This document shows, one piece after another, positions 26,801 through 39,789 of a DNA stretch of 64,000 bases. The notes below the pieces were generated by a model. That model did not search any database and was not told where the DNA came from. It saw only the letters and a list, made by a program, of their open reading frames with translations. Each line of letters starts with the position of its first letter. Position 1 is the first letter of the stretch. The stretch lies in the NCBI GenBank assembly GCA_947184155.2, contig CAMXCT020006748.1, positions 186,001 through 250,000 of the forward strand, given 5' to 3'. This DNA comes from Cladocopium goreaui. Lineage: Eukaryota > Sar > Dinophyceae > Suessiales > Symbiodiniaceae. A program made the translations under genes and the position numbers.

Positions 26801-29800
26801 CCTGAACCTTGTGGCAAGTTCTCCAAGTTCTGCCACCAGCTCCTGAAAAGTTGTTCTGAGGAGTTGCCTCAACGGGCTGGGGTGATGTTCCACTGTGGCC
26901 TCTCCTTATAAATGCCGTTGTTAATGATTGTTATAACATTGTTCTTTGATTTGCCGTGTTCTTATTCTGGTTATATATGTATATAATTGTAGCTACCCTC
27001 TGATGATTTAACATAGCTATTGAAAATGGCAATGTTTAATAGGTAAATAATCTATAAATGGGCCATGTTCAATAGCTATGTTAAATTACCAGAAGGTAAT
27101 GTGTTTTTTGTTGTTCTTGCTGATGCTGTTGTTGCTGGTGCTGGGGATGCTCCAGTGCCGGTGCCAGGAGCACAAAGACGTGGCCTTTGAAAATTGCTGC
27201 GGCCAAGTGTCTGATCGGCATCTGGGAGACCACGAGGGATCAGTGTAAATTATACAGGATGGGCCCCCAAGATAGCTAAGTTGGTTTATCAGTGGCTTCA
27301 CAATGGTTTATGGTAGATATAACTGTAGTTAGTGGGGATTATAATGGTTTATAAACCAACTTATAACTGAGGGGCCCCATCCTGTATGTGTTGAATCATT
27401 TTAGTCCAGAACTGAGATATCTGAGATATACATGTTCCCCGCATGAAAATGACCATTCATCAGGGCTAGATCCTGAATTTTTAGACGTTCCGAATCAACA
27501 GTCACCTCTTTGTGTCGAGCTTTTGCCCCAACATCTTCTCAAGATGAGGATCCTAAAACATTCTAAATGTATCTAAATGTTATATTTAAGAAGCAAAGGT
27601 GTCCTTACATGTCCTTAATAGAAAGGCACATTGTTGCAGGAATATGTAACGCGGATCATAGTTCCCTATGCGTGCTGATCATTCATAGAACCCTGGCTGT
27701 CCTTGACCTTCACCTATCCTGCAGAAGCTAGCCAGATGGACAGATATGCCGGTATTTGGGGGTGCAGTTGGTTAAGTTGGGATATAGCATGATATAACCC
27801 GGAGAATTATATGAGTCTAGGCAAATTATAACGAGCTTACCCGACCTCACTCCGAAACAAGGACCTGCCCGACCTAGATTTTTTTCGAACTATATATAGC
27901 TTCTTTGCGCCGGGCTCTTCTCCTTCAGCTTTATGCTTTCATCTCCCTAGCACTGAGGACTCGCTACGACATCGGCGTGGTGTTGCGCTGTATGAAACGG
28001 ACGTGGAAGTGGCGTGGTGTTGGCTCCAGGGAATTTATGGGGTAACCATAGGGAACCACAAAATGGTGGAAACGGCTTTATTTCTGGATTTAACCACCTC
28101 GCGCCGCGACGTCAGTGAAATGATGGGAATTGGATTGTGGCAACTTTCCCAAGATGGCAGACAGTACTATAGTCATCTATAGTCAGTATGCATGATTCAG
28201 CCAGAACCACATGAGGATTTCATGGGTATCATGGGTGTCGAATGTGATTTTGTGTAGGTGTTAATGGGGTAGCAATGGATTTTTTGCCCTAAGGTTTCCT
28301 GTGAAATTTCTTGAAATTGAAACCAAATCTGGAAGGGAAGAAAAGGGGTGTGATGAACATGAAACCACTGAAAACTATTGAAAACTGACATGCGTGACTG
28401 ATCATCAGACATGCGGATAAAGTGGACTGGGAATTGAAGCAGCAAAACAAAGAATTGAACCAATGGAGAGAAATGTGCCTCACAGCCCCAATGGCCACAC
28501 AACATAGAACTTTTCAAAAATGTGTATCTTGTGGGTGCAGCTGGACTCTGTGGAAGGGCAACTTTGAGTAATAGTGTAATGTCCACCAGGGATTGATATA
28601 GTTTCAATATGGTTCGATGCTCATGTTCCAAAACAGGGGTGATTTGATTTACACAGTGTGCCCCCAGGAAACAGCGGTTCAGTGAGCCTTTTGGGACGAT
28701 GACCCCAGGTTCTGCGTTTTTTTTTTTCCAGTGGGTTGTTAGATATACCATGAATTCCCTATGTTTACAATCTGGGATATGAGTGGTAGTTTGAATATGA
28801 GTGGTATGAGTGGTAATGTTTACAATCCCCCCCTTGTTGAAATTGAGGGGTTCTTGAATTGGAGCATCCCCAAGTCACCATGCTTAAAATCACCAATCCG
28901 AAACCAATCTCGGAGAGTTGGAGGTGGGGTGTTTCCAGCCCCAAGGTGCCGGCGGTCAATAACGCTGTTCTGCTGTTTGGTGCTTGATGCTTGTCCGGAA
29001 CTTGTCGTTTGGCGTGGCAGCCTGGCGTGATTCATTTTATGGGGATAGTAACTTAGTAACCATTAGTGGGATATAGTTTGGCTGTCATTAACCATTAGTG
29101 GGATACATACATATATAGGTATATACTTCAGGAGGAACAAAGTTTATGCTTCTTGAAAGCTTTACAAAACATCCATTTCGGTCAACCGCGGATCACATTT
29201 TCAAGTCCGTTTTGTGTGGCAGGTGTGGGACGGTCAATTATCACCCTCTTTTAAATATATAAGATTTTAAAGCTTTTGGAGGGTGGGAATGCGACCGGGG
29301 TACGACAAAGCTCCATGCTAGGATTCTACGGGGAAAGGGTGTGCAGAAGAAGAAACCAACCATGTTCACTGTGGGAAGCTCAACAAGCGCAACTTTTGTC
29401 CTACCAGTGCGTCACGACACATGTGTAGCAGTGCAGACAAAGAGGATGGAGACAGGCATGTTATGTGGAGTAATGACCAAGCTGAAGCAGGTGCAAAAAT
29501 CAGCAAATGACTTGGCAATCCCCACTCAATAAGCTTTTTGTACCCTGCGTCACGGCACATGTGTAGCAGTGCAGACAAAGAGGATGGAGACAGACATGTT
29601 AATGACCAAGCTGAAGCAGTGCAAAAATCAGCAAATGACTTGGCAATCCCCACTCAATAAGCTTTTTGTACCCTTCAGGAGGAACAAAGTTTATGCTTCT
29701 TGAAAGCTTTACAAAACATCCATTCGGTCAACCGCGGATCACATTTTCAAGTCCGTTTTGTGTGTGTGGGACGGTCAATTATCACCCTCTTTTAAATATA

Positions 29801-32800
29801 TAAGATTTTAAAGCTTTTGGAGGGTGGAAATGCGACCGGGGTACGACAAAGCTCCATGCTAGGATTCTACGGGGAAAGGGTGTGCAGAAGAAGAAACCAA
29901 CCATGTTCACTGTGGGAAGCTCAACAAGCGCAACTTTTGTCCTACCAGTGCGTCACGGCACATGTGTAGCAGTGCAGACAAAGAGGATGGAGACAGGCAT
30001 GTTATGTGGAGTATGACCAAGCTGAAGCAGGTGCAAAAATCAGCAAATGACTTGGCAATCCCCACTCAATAAGCTTTTTGTACCCTGCGTCACGGCACAT
30101 GTGTAGCAGTGCAGACAAAGAGGATGGAGACAGGCATGTTATGTGGAGTATGACCAAGCTGAAGCAGGTGCAAAAATCAGCAAATGACTTGGCAATCCCC
30201 ACTCAATAAGCTTTTTGTACCCTTCAGGAGGAACAAAGTTTATGCTTCTTGAAAGCTTTACAAAACATCCATTTCGGTCAACCGCGGATCACATTTTCAA
30301 GTCCGTTTTGTGTGGCAGGTGTGGGACGATCAATTATCACCCTCTTTTAAATATATAAGATTTTAAAGCTTTTGGAGGGTGGGAATCATAACATGCCTGT
30401 CTCCATCCTCTTTGTCTGCGCTGCTACACATGTGCCGTGACGCAGGGTACAAAAAGCTTATTGAGTGGGGATTGCCAAGTCATTTGCTGATTTTTGCACC
30501 TGCTTCAGCTTGGTCATTACTCCACATAACATGCCTGTCTCCATCCTCTTTGTCTGCACTGCTAAACATGTGCCGTGACGCACTGGTAGGACAAAAGTTG
30601 CGCTTGTTGAGCTTCCCACAGTGAACATGGTTGGTTTCTTCTTCTGCACACCCTTTCCCCGTAGAATCCTAGCATGGAGCTTTGTCGTACCCCGGTCGTA
30701 ATGACCAAGCTGAAGCAGGTGCAAAAATCAGCAAATGACTTGGCAATCCCCACTCAATAAGCTTTTTGTACCCTTCAGGAGGAACAAAGTTTATGCTTCT
30801 TGAAAGCTTTACAAAACATCCATTTCGGTCAACCGCGGATCACATTTTCAAGTCCGTTTTGTGTGGCAGGTGTGGGACGGTCAATTATCACCCTCTTTTA
30901 AATATATAAGATTTTAAAGCTTTTGGAAGGTGGGAATGCGACCGGGGTACGACAAAGCTCCATGCTAGGATTCTACGGGGAAAGGGTGTGCAGAAGAAGA
31001 AACCAACCATGTTCACTGTGGGAAGCTCAACAAGCGCAACTTTTGTCCTACCAGTGCGTCACGGCACATGTGTAGCAGTGCGGACAAAGAGGATGGAGAC
31101 AGGCATGTTATGTGGAGTAATGACCAAGCTGAAGCAGGTGCAAAAATCAGCAAATGACTTGGCAATCCCCACTCAATAAGCTTTTTGTGCCCTTCAGGAG
31201 GAACAAAGTTTATGCTTCTTGAAAGCTTTACAAAACATCCATTTCGGTCAACCGCGGATCACATTTTCAAGTCCGTTTTGTGTGGCAGGTGTGGGACGGT
31301 CAATTATCCCCCTCTTTTAAATATATAAGATTTTAAAGCTTTTGGAGGGTGGGAATGCGACCGGGGTACGACAAAGCTCCATGCTAGGATTCTACGGGGA
31401 AAGGGTGTGCAGAAGAAGAAACCAACCATGTTCACTGTGGGAAGCTCAACAAGCGCAACTTTTGTCCTACCAGTGTATGTATATATACACATTGTAGAAA
31501 TATGTAATGGGATATCGGAATTCATTAATCATTGCCAGATATAGTGGGATACAACGGGGATAAGTTAAGAATTGATTTGGGACACAATGGGGATATGATT
31601 CCCCAAATGATGGGAATGGGGATATGCCAGGGAGAACATGAGGGATCGCAGCCTTGCACGACTGGCCATATCATTGGCAGTGGTCATAGTTCTCGAAGCC
31701 AGGCATGATTAAAAGCCCTCCAAGTGAAGTAGAGAGCTAAAGAGCTCAATTAAGGCCAAAATCATGGCAGACATGTGTGTGTGTGTAAAAATCTGGTTCT
31801 TTTGAGTTCCCAAACTGATTTCCTAAAATTGGATGATGGAAGAAACATAGAGGAAACCCCTATATTCGAGGGGAAAAAACACGGTTTCAGCTCCCTTAAG
31901 TCAATCCATTGACACTGGTCAGGTAGAGCCATCCCAAGGTCGCACACACAAGTTATGGGGTAAACAAAGCCAATTCAGTTGTTGTTCTTGGTGGTCGACA
32001 TAAATACCATGTTCCATCATGTACATGCTGCAATCCATTCTGCAATTATGCATGTGATATCTCCATTGTGAGTGTTTTACATCCATTCTGGGTATAGAAG
32101 GCTTTGCCATGTCCCCATTGTGGGAATCCTACCCTCACCGGGCGTTGAGGTGTGATGCGATGCCTTGTGGCCGTGGATGGCATGCTGCTGGCAGATCACA
32201 GTGGTTTGTCGCCCTTCACTGTCGCAGTACCTGCTGCCACAGTACCGTCGCAAAGGCGGGAAGGACATGGCAAGACAGGTGGCGTTGTCAACTGTTGGTC
32301 AAGAATGAGGTGCACCATGATATAGCATGATATACCCACATGAACCATGTTTTGAAGGTGTACTTTACCAAGGACCCGGAGACCATTCTTTTCCTGGCAG
32401 GTCTCGCAGGGTGTCGGTCCTGGTCGACAACCGCTTCGATCAGAGAACTCATCCCGTGCACCAGCTGAAATTCGACTGGTACCAGGGAGGCGCCAAGCGG
32501 AAATTCTTCTAGTTGGCGGGTTACTTTTTGTGGCCAAAAAGACCACCCCCTACTGTAAGTGTTTTTTTCTCTCCTGGGGCAGAGTCAAAATGCTTAGCAG
32601 ATAGGCTTAAAAGTCACCTCCAAAACAGTGAAATTTGGGGACCTTGGCTTTTGATTCTGCCCCTTCTATAGATATTTGCAGCTTCTGCAGAACATCCAGC
32701 CGCAGGAGGGCTAATCAGAGCGGTGCAATTCCATAGCCTGTCGCCGCGTGCCATCCATTTGGCGGGCGTGGAAGTGTTTCCCCAGATGCTTGGCACAGAG

Positions 32801-35800
32801 TCTTTGGGGGAACGGGTGATAGGAGTTCCTGTATTAGTTTCAGTTTCAATATGTGTTTCAATTCTGTTTGAGTTGTTTCAGTGATTTCAGTCCCATTTAT
32901 GGGATGATCCCACCCGGGCGTGATAAATATGCATGATGAATCTGAAAAAACAATGAAAATCACATGTTAGATGCTGTAGATGTACTGTTTCACAAGCCCA
33001 AACTGCCCAAGCCTCCAGGTGATTAGAGCAGATGGAAACTGGCAGTTTCCAGATGTGTCATTTGAGGATGACAATGGAATGAACCCCCATTGGGTTCATA
33101 TTGGTATGGTTCGACCCATCCAGTTGTTGCTCAATATCCTCGTTTTGTAGACCATATTATCTAAATTAGTAATATATTAGTTGTATGTATTCATGTTGTT
33201 TATATATATATAATATAATATGATATGTATTATGCATATATATATATATACAATATGATATGTATTATGCCTATATGTATATATAATACAATATGATATG
33301 TATTATGCCTATATATATAATACAATATGATATGTATTATGCCTATATATATAATACAATATGATATGTATTATGCCTATATATATAATACAATATGATA
33401 TGTATTATGCCTATATATATAATACAATATGATATGTATTATGCCTATATATATTTAATACAATATGATATGTATTATGCCTATATGTATATATAATACA
33501 ATATGATATGTATTTTGCCTAAATATATATAATACAATATGATATGTATTTTGCCTATATATATATATAATACAATATGATATGTATTATGCCTATATAT
33601 ATAGATAATACAATATGATATGTATTATGCCTATATATATAATACAATATGATATGTATTATGCCTATTTATATATATATATATATACATAATACATACA
33701 CACACACATACCTCCCATCAAATCCCAATGAAATGCGCATGATAGCTATGACCTATGCGGTGTCTCCACCAGTTGGGACCTGTCATCCAAAGGACCCTGG
33801 AGACCATCGATGTAGACCTACGTTTGAGCAGTGGAAGTGGCTTGGAAGGCCTCGGAGGCCTCGGAGGCCTCGTTGGGGGTGGACATTGAGTTTGTTTGGG
33901 GATGCTTACTGGTTCATGGGAAACACGATGAACCACGGGATTTTCTATGATTTTCTTCCTTGTTGAGGCCCAATTCTGTGGAATGATGCCGATTGAGGAA
34001 CATCCGAACTGGTTGGTGGATGAATTTTCCATCTCTACTGTACTGTATATCTCTATATGTATCTAAGATGATAAGTTCAGTTGGATGGAGAGTTTTTAGG
34101 TGGACACCGGCCACGGGAGAACAAAGGAGACCAGGTGTATGTTTTATGGCCACTATCGGTTTTGATCAGAGCTCATGCAAGAGGCAAGGTATTTCAAGGC
34201 TGGTCATTGTTCCCCTTCCTGATCCTCGAAACACCTCCCCAGCGACACCAAAACCTACCGGCGAAGGTTTGCTGTTTCGTTGGCGTATTGATGACCCAGT
34301 GGAAGGCCAAATCTGAAGATGTTTGTTTCGAAATCCATTCCCTGTAATGTTAACGTGTGAAAGGCTCTTTTTGAAACCTTGGTTCCGTAGTCTTTTTTAT
34401 TCATTGTGGGGACCCTTATGGATCACAAATGGGGCGTCACCTGTCAATCATACTGGGATGTGGATAACGAATGATAATTATGGATAATCAAGATTATCCT
34501 GGTTGGTGGTCACATCATTTCCATTTTGCTTGGGGTGGTGTTTGTGATGGACTTTCATGTTGTTGAGATAGGTTGAAACGCCAAACAGCGCGGTGTTGCT
34601 CAAATGGTTTTTGGCACGTATCCCAATTTGTTGTTAGTGGAGCGCTTGTTCTTTGGCGACATTAAATCCCTTCAAGGGAAGACTGTTTTAGATGATACAT
34701 ATCGCCATTTTGTTGAGTTGTTGAAATGTCCCATGTATCAGGTGCTTTGTAATTTCTATCACCAGCCAAAATGGCGACCGAGAGAGCTTACATTGCAGAT
34801 GGGGGCTGGATGGGGCTGGATGACATTTCATATAAGGTAGCCCCTCCAAATAGGTTAACTCATGACCTTATATAAGGATTATAAGGGTGGTTAATGTCTC
34901 CTCATATCATGTTTCAGTTTGACCCATGCCTTTGGTAAATTGAGTGGGTGTAACTGGGGTATATAGTATGTTTGGATATGGGTGATGGATATGATACCGA
35001 ATCATATATGTATATGTGTATATATATATATGTATATATACATATGTATATATATATGTATATATATGTATATATATATGTATATATATATATATGTATA
35101 TACTGTATGTATATCTAATCTATCTCTATCTCTATCTCTATCTCTATCTCTATTTCTCTATTTGTATCTATCTATCTATCTATCTATCTATCTACCTACC
35201 TTTGAATGGGTGAAAGTGAATCAACCAAGTTGTGGCCTGGGGCGCCTACTGCTTTTTTTTTGGTACGGGCTGGGAGCCAATGGTTTCAATGTGTTTATTG
35301 TATTTTAATAGTATGTAGGTTCATCATGGTTCAACCATATTCAACCACCAGTTTTCTTGATCAAACAAACATTGGTGCTGATGAAACCTTCATTTTCACT
35401 TCCAGACTTGGACAAAGCAAGACTTTCCCGGAAACTCGGAAGCCAAAAGAAATCACTGTTTTGGTTGACTGTTCGCCAACATGGGGATCATTTTCCAAGG
35501 GAAAGCCATGGGTTTTCCACCGTCTCTTGGGTCCCCGTGACAGGTTGTCAGGGCCTCCACGACTGGGCCTCGGCCAATGTCACCAGCCTTCGGCTCCCAG
35601 TGCCTGGGGCCCTGCCATGGCGACCCGAGAAGCCACGGCTTCATCGGTTGAAGGTGCTGGTGGAGCTGGTGGATGAAAGATACCCTTGGGCCCTTGGGTG
35701 AACATAGCGAAGAAGCCATGGCCCTAATTTTTTTTTAAGATGATAAGCGTGATATAAGGATGATGATTTACCTAAATATGATGATGTTCCCTGTTCGCTA

Positions 35801-38800
35801 CGTTCAATAACCAGAGGGTAGATGTTTTTGTTTATTTTTTTGAGGGTTCGGGATACCTTGAGATTTTTTCCTGGATTCAGAAAGGTTTGGGTGATTGTTG
35901 AACATCAAACTCATAGTCGAGCTCGCTGCAAAGTGGATGAGAATTATGTGGACACATGTGGAAATCATGGAGGTGGTGGCCTTATATTCAGCCGCGGGAT
36001 TTATGACGAATTATCCAGATGAGTGCTGCAGTTTGAAGCACCGGAGGACAGGTTTGTGAATTGTTACGATAGTGTCCTGATTGATCCAATATGGAAATGG
36101 GAGCACAAGAAATGGGGTAGGTGAAAACATTGCAACCTGAAACAGGACTGGGAGAATTTGCTGGGTGTGAGAGCGAAGATATGGTCATAGGATATCATAG
36201 GTATAGTGGGGATTCCAGATTGATGACACATGAGTCAGATGAGCAGAACACACTGAGCAGAACTAAACCAGATGTGTCGCTCATGTTCTTTGTGAACTTA
36301 ACATGTTTCATCCAAGGCAGATCATCAGTGGTTCCATATGAATCTCCATGGGCCCTTGAACCTTCAATATGTCAGGGACGTAGAGCCGCCAAAATGTGGC
36401 AAAGTATGGAGACCTCGGAAGAACACATATTTCTTCCTGCAAGTTTCCCCTTCACCAACAACAACCAACCAGCAGGGAGCGGAGTGTTTGCCCACCCCAT
36501 AGGTGGCATTGCTGGAGGGCGAGCAGATGTTGGATTGCATGGAGGTCCGCTTTGGCCTCCGGACGGTCAGCACGCGAAAGCGCGAGATCTTGTTGAACGG
36601 TGAGCCCCTGAAGAGCTTCGTCATTTTGGGGGCCGTAGTTGATGATGGTTGGCACCCTTGGTTGAAAGGGGATGACAGGATTGGCATAGATACCATCCTT
36701 TTACTGTTGGCATTTGTTTTGGTTTTGATTCCTGGCTTTCTGGGGTTCTGAGATACAACCATTTGTTCGATACTGTATGAAGTAAGTGAAGATTGTTTCG
36801 TATCGCTGCTGATGACATTCCGTGGTTGTGAATCTCATGGATTCCCCGGCAAAATCAAGTGATGAATATTGGCTGTGTAGAGGACATCAAATTATCTAGA
36901 CCATCTACACCGAAATTCCCTGGACCTTAGGTTCAATGGCAAAGATGATCCAACTCCAGCATTTCTCTCTTTAAAACTCATGGGGCGGGTCAAGCAGCCA
37001 GTGATTCGCTGGCGGTTGGTTCCTGGTTGCTTCCCCACATCAAAACACGGAGAACAAGAATAAGAACGGCATCTAGCGAATAGCATATCGCATATCATGT
37101 ATCATACATCACACAACATACAACATGCATCACACAACATATTTCATATACTATCATCTGAATTCATCAACAATATCAATATAAACATTAAATCATGTGA
37201 TTTAACCACTGGTCATCACTGGTCATGTTTTTTTTTGGGTCTTCCATGGTCTTCCCATGTTGTCCGGCCAAAGTCCCAGGCTCTTTGGCTTCAATCGCCA
37301 CGACTTGACCTCCTCGGCGGTGCTGAGCGACCAGCAGCTGCTGGAGGATGTGCAGCTTCTGAAGGACGTGGAAAGGTCGTTTCATTGGCTTGGTTTAAGG
37401 GAAAATCTGGAGGAAGCCATGGTTTTAACATGAGGAGACCATTGTTTTCCCCATTTTTCCATGGTTTTTCAAATGAGAAACATGAGGAAACCATGGTTTT
37501 CCCCATGAAATTGAGCGGGGTGTGCGGTAAATTTGTCCTTAATCCCATGAACATGTGTCAAAGATGAAAGGTGTGTTGAGCGTGTTTCTTTGGGGGGGTT
37601 GGGGTTGGGATCATATTTCGAATGACTCTTGGGGTTTGGAAGAGGTAATTAATCGGGGTTTTGATCCTCGGAAGCATAAAGGGAATGCATGTGGGAAACA
37701 ATGGCTGTAACACCAATATAAATTAATTGATGGGGGGAAGCATCGGCATTTGCCCATAAAACACGCAAGGGGGAGATATCACTGATTTCGACAGAAGTGA
37801 TTGGTGGGTTCCAAACGATTCACAGGTGTTCTACTTTTCGTCCATGCGGGATGTGCTTTTGCAGGGGGATTGAAATAAGATAGATAGCTAGGTACATGGA
37901 CAAACAACAGACAAATCCATGGATAGCATCTCTACGAACTCGGTTTATTTTGCGGACTTCTTTGATATACTGGCAAGGTCATCAACCCAGACAGGATGTT
38001 TGATTGACCATCCCGACAAGTAACCATGCAGGGGGAAGCATCTAGACAAAAGGATGGTCATCCAACTGCTTGACCATACGTTGAGGAACATCGAAATTCG
38101 TCAGTTTTAGCGACTCAAAATCTTAATGACAATGGAAAGTCAGATGTTTGCAAGATCCAAGCTACTTGTACACACGTAAATTACATAATTACACGTATAT
38201 GTGTAAGGTTATTGAACGAAACACAACCAACAACGACACAGGAGGTGGGAGCCAACTTCGTGCGAGGTGTTGCTGGGACAGTGAGTAGTTTTGTGTCATG
38301 AATGGGGAAACACCATAAAACAACGGCATCAGATGGAGAAGATCTGCAACCCATTTTTGGCATAGTTGAATAGCGTATATTGAAGTGTGTATATATATAT
38401 ACAATAAAGTTGATAGCGCAGGTCATGTTTATTTTTTGATTGAGTTTTATGTCCACATGACATGCCCACATACATGTATGTTAGTATATTGCTATGTAGC
38501 AATAAGTCATACAAGCATGTGTGCGGAACTGCTTCTTGCCCTCGGTGTTTCAATGGTTCTCCAAGGTTCAACCACCTTGCAACAACCTCATGCCATAGTT
38601 TGGAACAGGGTTTTGTTGCAGCAATCGTGGCCCCACGATTTTTAGCAAGTTCTGAGTACCGGCACCAAGGCACACTACGCTCAGGATCAGCGATTTCTGG
38701 ACCTTTGTGATGAGCATGGCCTGTTAGTATGGGAAGAGGTTCTGGGCTGGCAAAACACTCCGCAGGAGCAGTAGTGCTGATGGATGTTGTGCCCTTTCGC

Positions 38801-39525
38801 ATGCATGGGAGTTTAGATCCTCTTAAAAAATGTCACAATTATCTATGTCTATATCCAAAAATGAGCAGCTTACCTCTGACTCTGGCGTGGTAGATGAGAG
38901 GATGGCTAAGGCTTTTTCACTGTCCTGTCGTTTGAACTTGGCGGATCTCATTCCTGCCATTCCTAGAGGATTTTGCGGACGGCATTTTCTTGATGCAGAG
39001 TCTGAAACTGGCAGATGAGATGGTGGCAGCATCGGTGAACCATCCGTCCCTCGGTTGGAATAGGATGGAATATGCGTAAACCCAGCAACATGAGGGATGT
39101 GCAAAACATAGTTATCGCAATAACAATTTTATGGAGAAAATTACGTTCTATAAACCATCGGATTTTGGGGTACTTTCAGACAACTTCTTGGTAGCGATAG
39201 ATGGAGAGCTTTGGATTTTGGATGCGCATTTCCAACGGGGGAATGGCCACCAATACACTGTCTTCACTATTCAGCTTTGCTTGTCATTAACTTGATCCAG
39301 CGTCCAGACTATCTCATCGTTCGCCGGTGGTTCCGTAATGGTGTTGCCCGGATCTTAAATCTTATAAATAATTACCTGGCTTGTCGAATGTTTGTGGTTC
39401 CATATTTTATCTGTTGCCATTGTTTACGTGGGATGATTCTAGTAGCTCTAGGAGGTTTGGACCACCCGCCGGGCAGTAATTAGTAGCTCCGAGGTCGGTC
39501 ATTTTCTTTGGCTTCTTCAATGAAG
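20823..39525 (+). CDS. Glycoside hydrolase family 2 (beta-glucuronidase/galactosidase-like), 5' exon block
   Basis: GH2 enzymes release sugars such as glucuronic acid or galactose from glycosides. Exons in matching phase: 20823-20878, 22923-22980, 23580-23636, 25353-25397, 26105-26152, 27958-28008, 28946-28985, 32150-32246, 32401-32489, 32706-32784, 33793 to about 33880, 35552-35659, 36503-36612, 37280-37364, 38242-38268, 38670-38765, 38969-39045, 39494-39525. In order they show the N-terminal sandwich (HVLNGTWRFAF, EVPDAFDMRP, RRGVALYETDVE, VPAVNNAVLLFGA, VLVDNRFD, FDWYQGG), the middle domain (LPWRPEKPRLHRLKV, VRFGLRTVS, LLNGEPL) and the barrel (FGFNRHDLTS, EVGANFVRG, DQRFLDLCDEHGLLVWEE, SVIFFGFFNEG). 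NE in the last exon is the predicted acid/base. The segment between about 33880 and 35552 is unresolved. A short hydrophobic stretch, TAALACLFLG, follows the first Met exon, so secretion or membrane anchoring is possible. The first two exons are the least certain. The gene continues at 62151. Confidence 0.85.
22147..22345. repeat. 40-bp minisatellite followed by GGA-rich tract
   Basis: About 3.5 copies of a 40-bp unit beginning AGCTCGCGGTTGAG start at 22147, 22187, 22227 and 22267. A (GGA)n purine tract follows to about 22345. It lies in the first intron of the hydrolase gene. A minus-strand open frame through it encodes a repeat and is not a credible gene. Confidence 0.85.
22695..22795. repeat. 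(TA)n tract
   Basis: ATATATATA runs interrupted by TAATATA and TGTGTG, just upstream of the exon at 22923. Intronic. Confidence 0.9.
26507..27242 (+). CDS. Two Cys-rich exons inside a GH2 intron
   Basis: Two GC-rich coding stretches lie in the hydrolase intron 26153-27957. The first, 26507-26599, reads DQKVDHELCQLCCSRAF then SELCWKSLPK. The second, from 27168 to about 27233 or 27242, reads EHKDVAFENCCGQVSDRHLG. Both start in phase 0 after AG-G. Joined they give six or seven Cys and a CW-x(n)-FENCC pattern. Because they are phase 0 throughout, they could be an inserted cassette between EVPDAFDMRP and DSLRHRRG, an alternative exon pair, or pieces of another gene. The GH2 fold reads smoothly without them. 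No family assigned. Confidence 0.4.
26994..27099. mobile_element. MITE-like element, TACC(T/C)TYTGGTAA family, copy 2
   Basis: The left end TACCCTCTGATGATTTAACA and the reverse complement of the right end TACCTTCTGGTAATTTAACA match at most positions, and the match continues through TAGCTATTGAA(A/C)ATGG for about 38 bp. The central spacer is about 30 bp. It lies in the hydrolase intron 26153-27957, between the two Cys-rich stretches. Confidence 0.65.
27254..27383. mobile_element. MITE-like element with TACAGGATGGG termini
   Basis: The left end ATACAGGATGGGCCCCC is mirrored at the right end by GGGGCCCCATCCTGTAT. Inside these, AAGTTGGTTTAT is mirrored by ATAAACCAACTTA. Length is about 130 bp with no coding capacity. 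This is a second, unrelated terminal-inverted-repeat family. A related half element occurs around 9290-9340 (ATAAACCAACTTAGCTACC). Confidence 0.65.
29127..31474. repeat. About 547-bp tandem repeat with an inverted segment
   Basis: Units beginning TTCAGGAGGAACAAAGTTTA occur at about 29127, 29673, 30220, 30774 and 31193, the first three about 547 bp apart. Each carries a segment with CTTGAAAGCTTTACAAAAC, an AT-rich part with AAGCTTTTGGAGGGTG, and a coding-like part. At 30387-30699 part of the unit is present in reverse orientation, and shorter sub-duplications occur at 29545-29660 and 30085-30215. Open frames of about 63 codons on both strands are copies of the same stretch. It lies wholly in the hydrolase intron 28986-32149. 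It may be a decayed mobile element; no transposase or reverse transcriptase is visible. Confidence 0.85.
33217..33690. repeat. 34-bp AT-rich tandem array
   Basis: About 13 copies of a unit containing ATATGATATGTATTATGCC followed by TATATATAATACA. Spacing is 34 bp in the central copies (33329, 33363, 33397) and slightly longer at the edges. It lies in the hydrolase intron 32785-33792. Confidence 0.92.
34997..35200. repeat. (TATATG)n, (TATCTC)n and (TATC)n microsatellites
   Basis: Three adjoining simple repeats in a hydrolase intron, upstream of the exon at 35552. Open frames across them encode Tyr/Ile or Leu/Tyr/Ser repeats and are not genes. Confidence 0.92.
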
Positions 39526-39789
39526 GTTGCAAGGGTTTGAGGGAACGGCAGCCACTGACAGCATCAACCCCCGTGCAAGGGCCGATGTGTTTTTGTGGAT
39601 ACCTATCCTATATGCCTATATATATATATACATTGATTTTCTTCTTGCATACCTGTTCCATTCCCCAGGACCTTTCCCAAGACTTGATTGGGACATGGTC
39701 TCGCTCCTTGGTTTTTGATCCACCTGGGCTTCTCTATCATCATAAGCTGCTTCAAGACACCATGTCGGGTAAATTGCCCATCCCAAACA

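Noticed and set aside
29341..31179. Recurrent 63-codon frame containing TMFTVGSSTSATFVLPVRH
   Set aside because: Copies of one repeat unit; frames are interrupted or altered between copies and no family is recognised.
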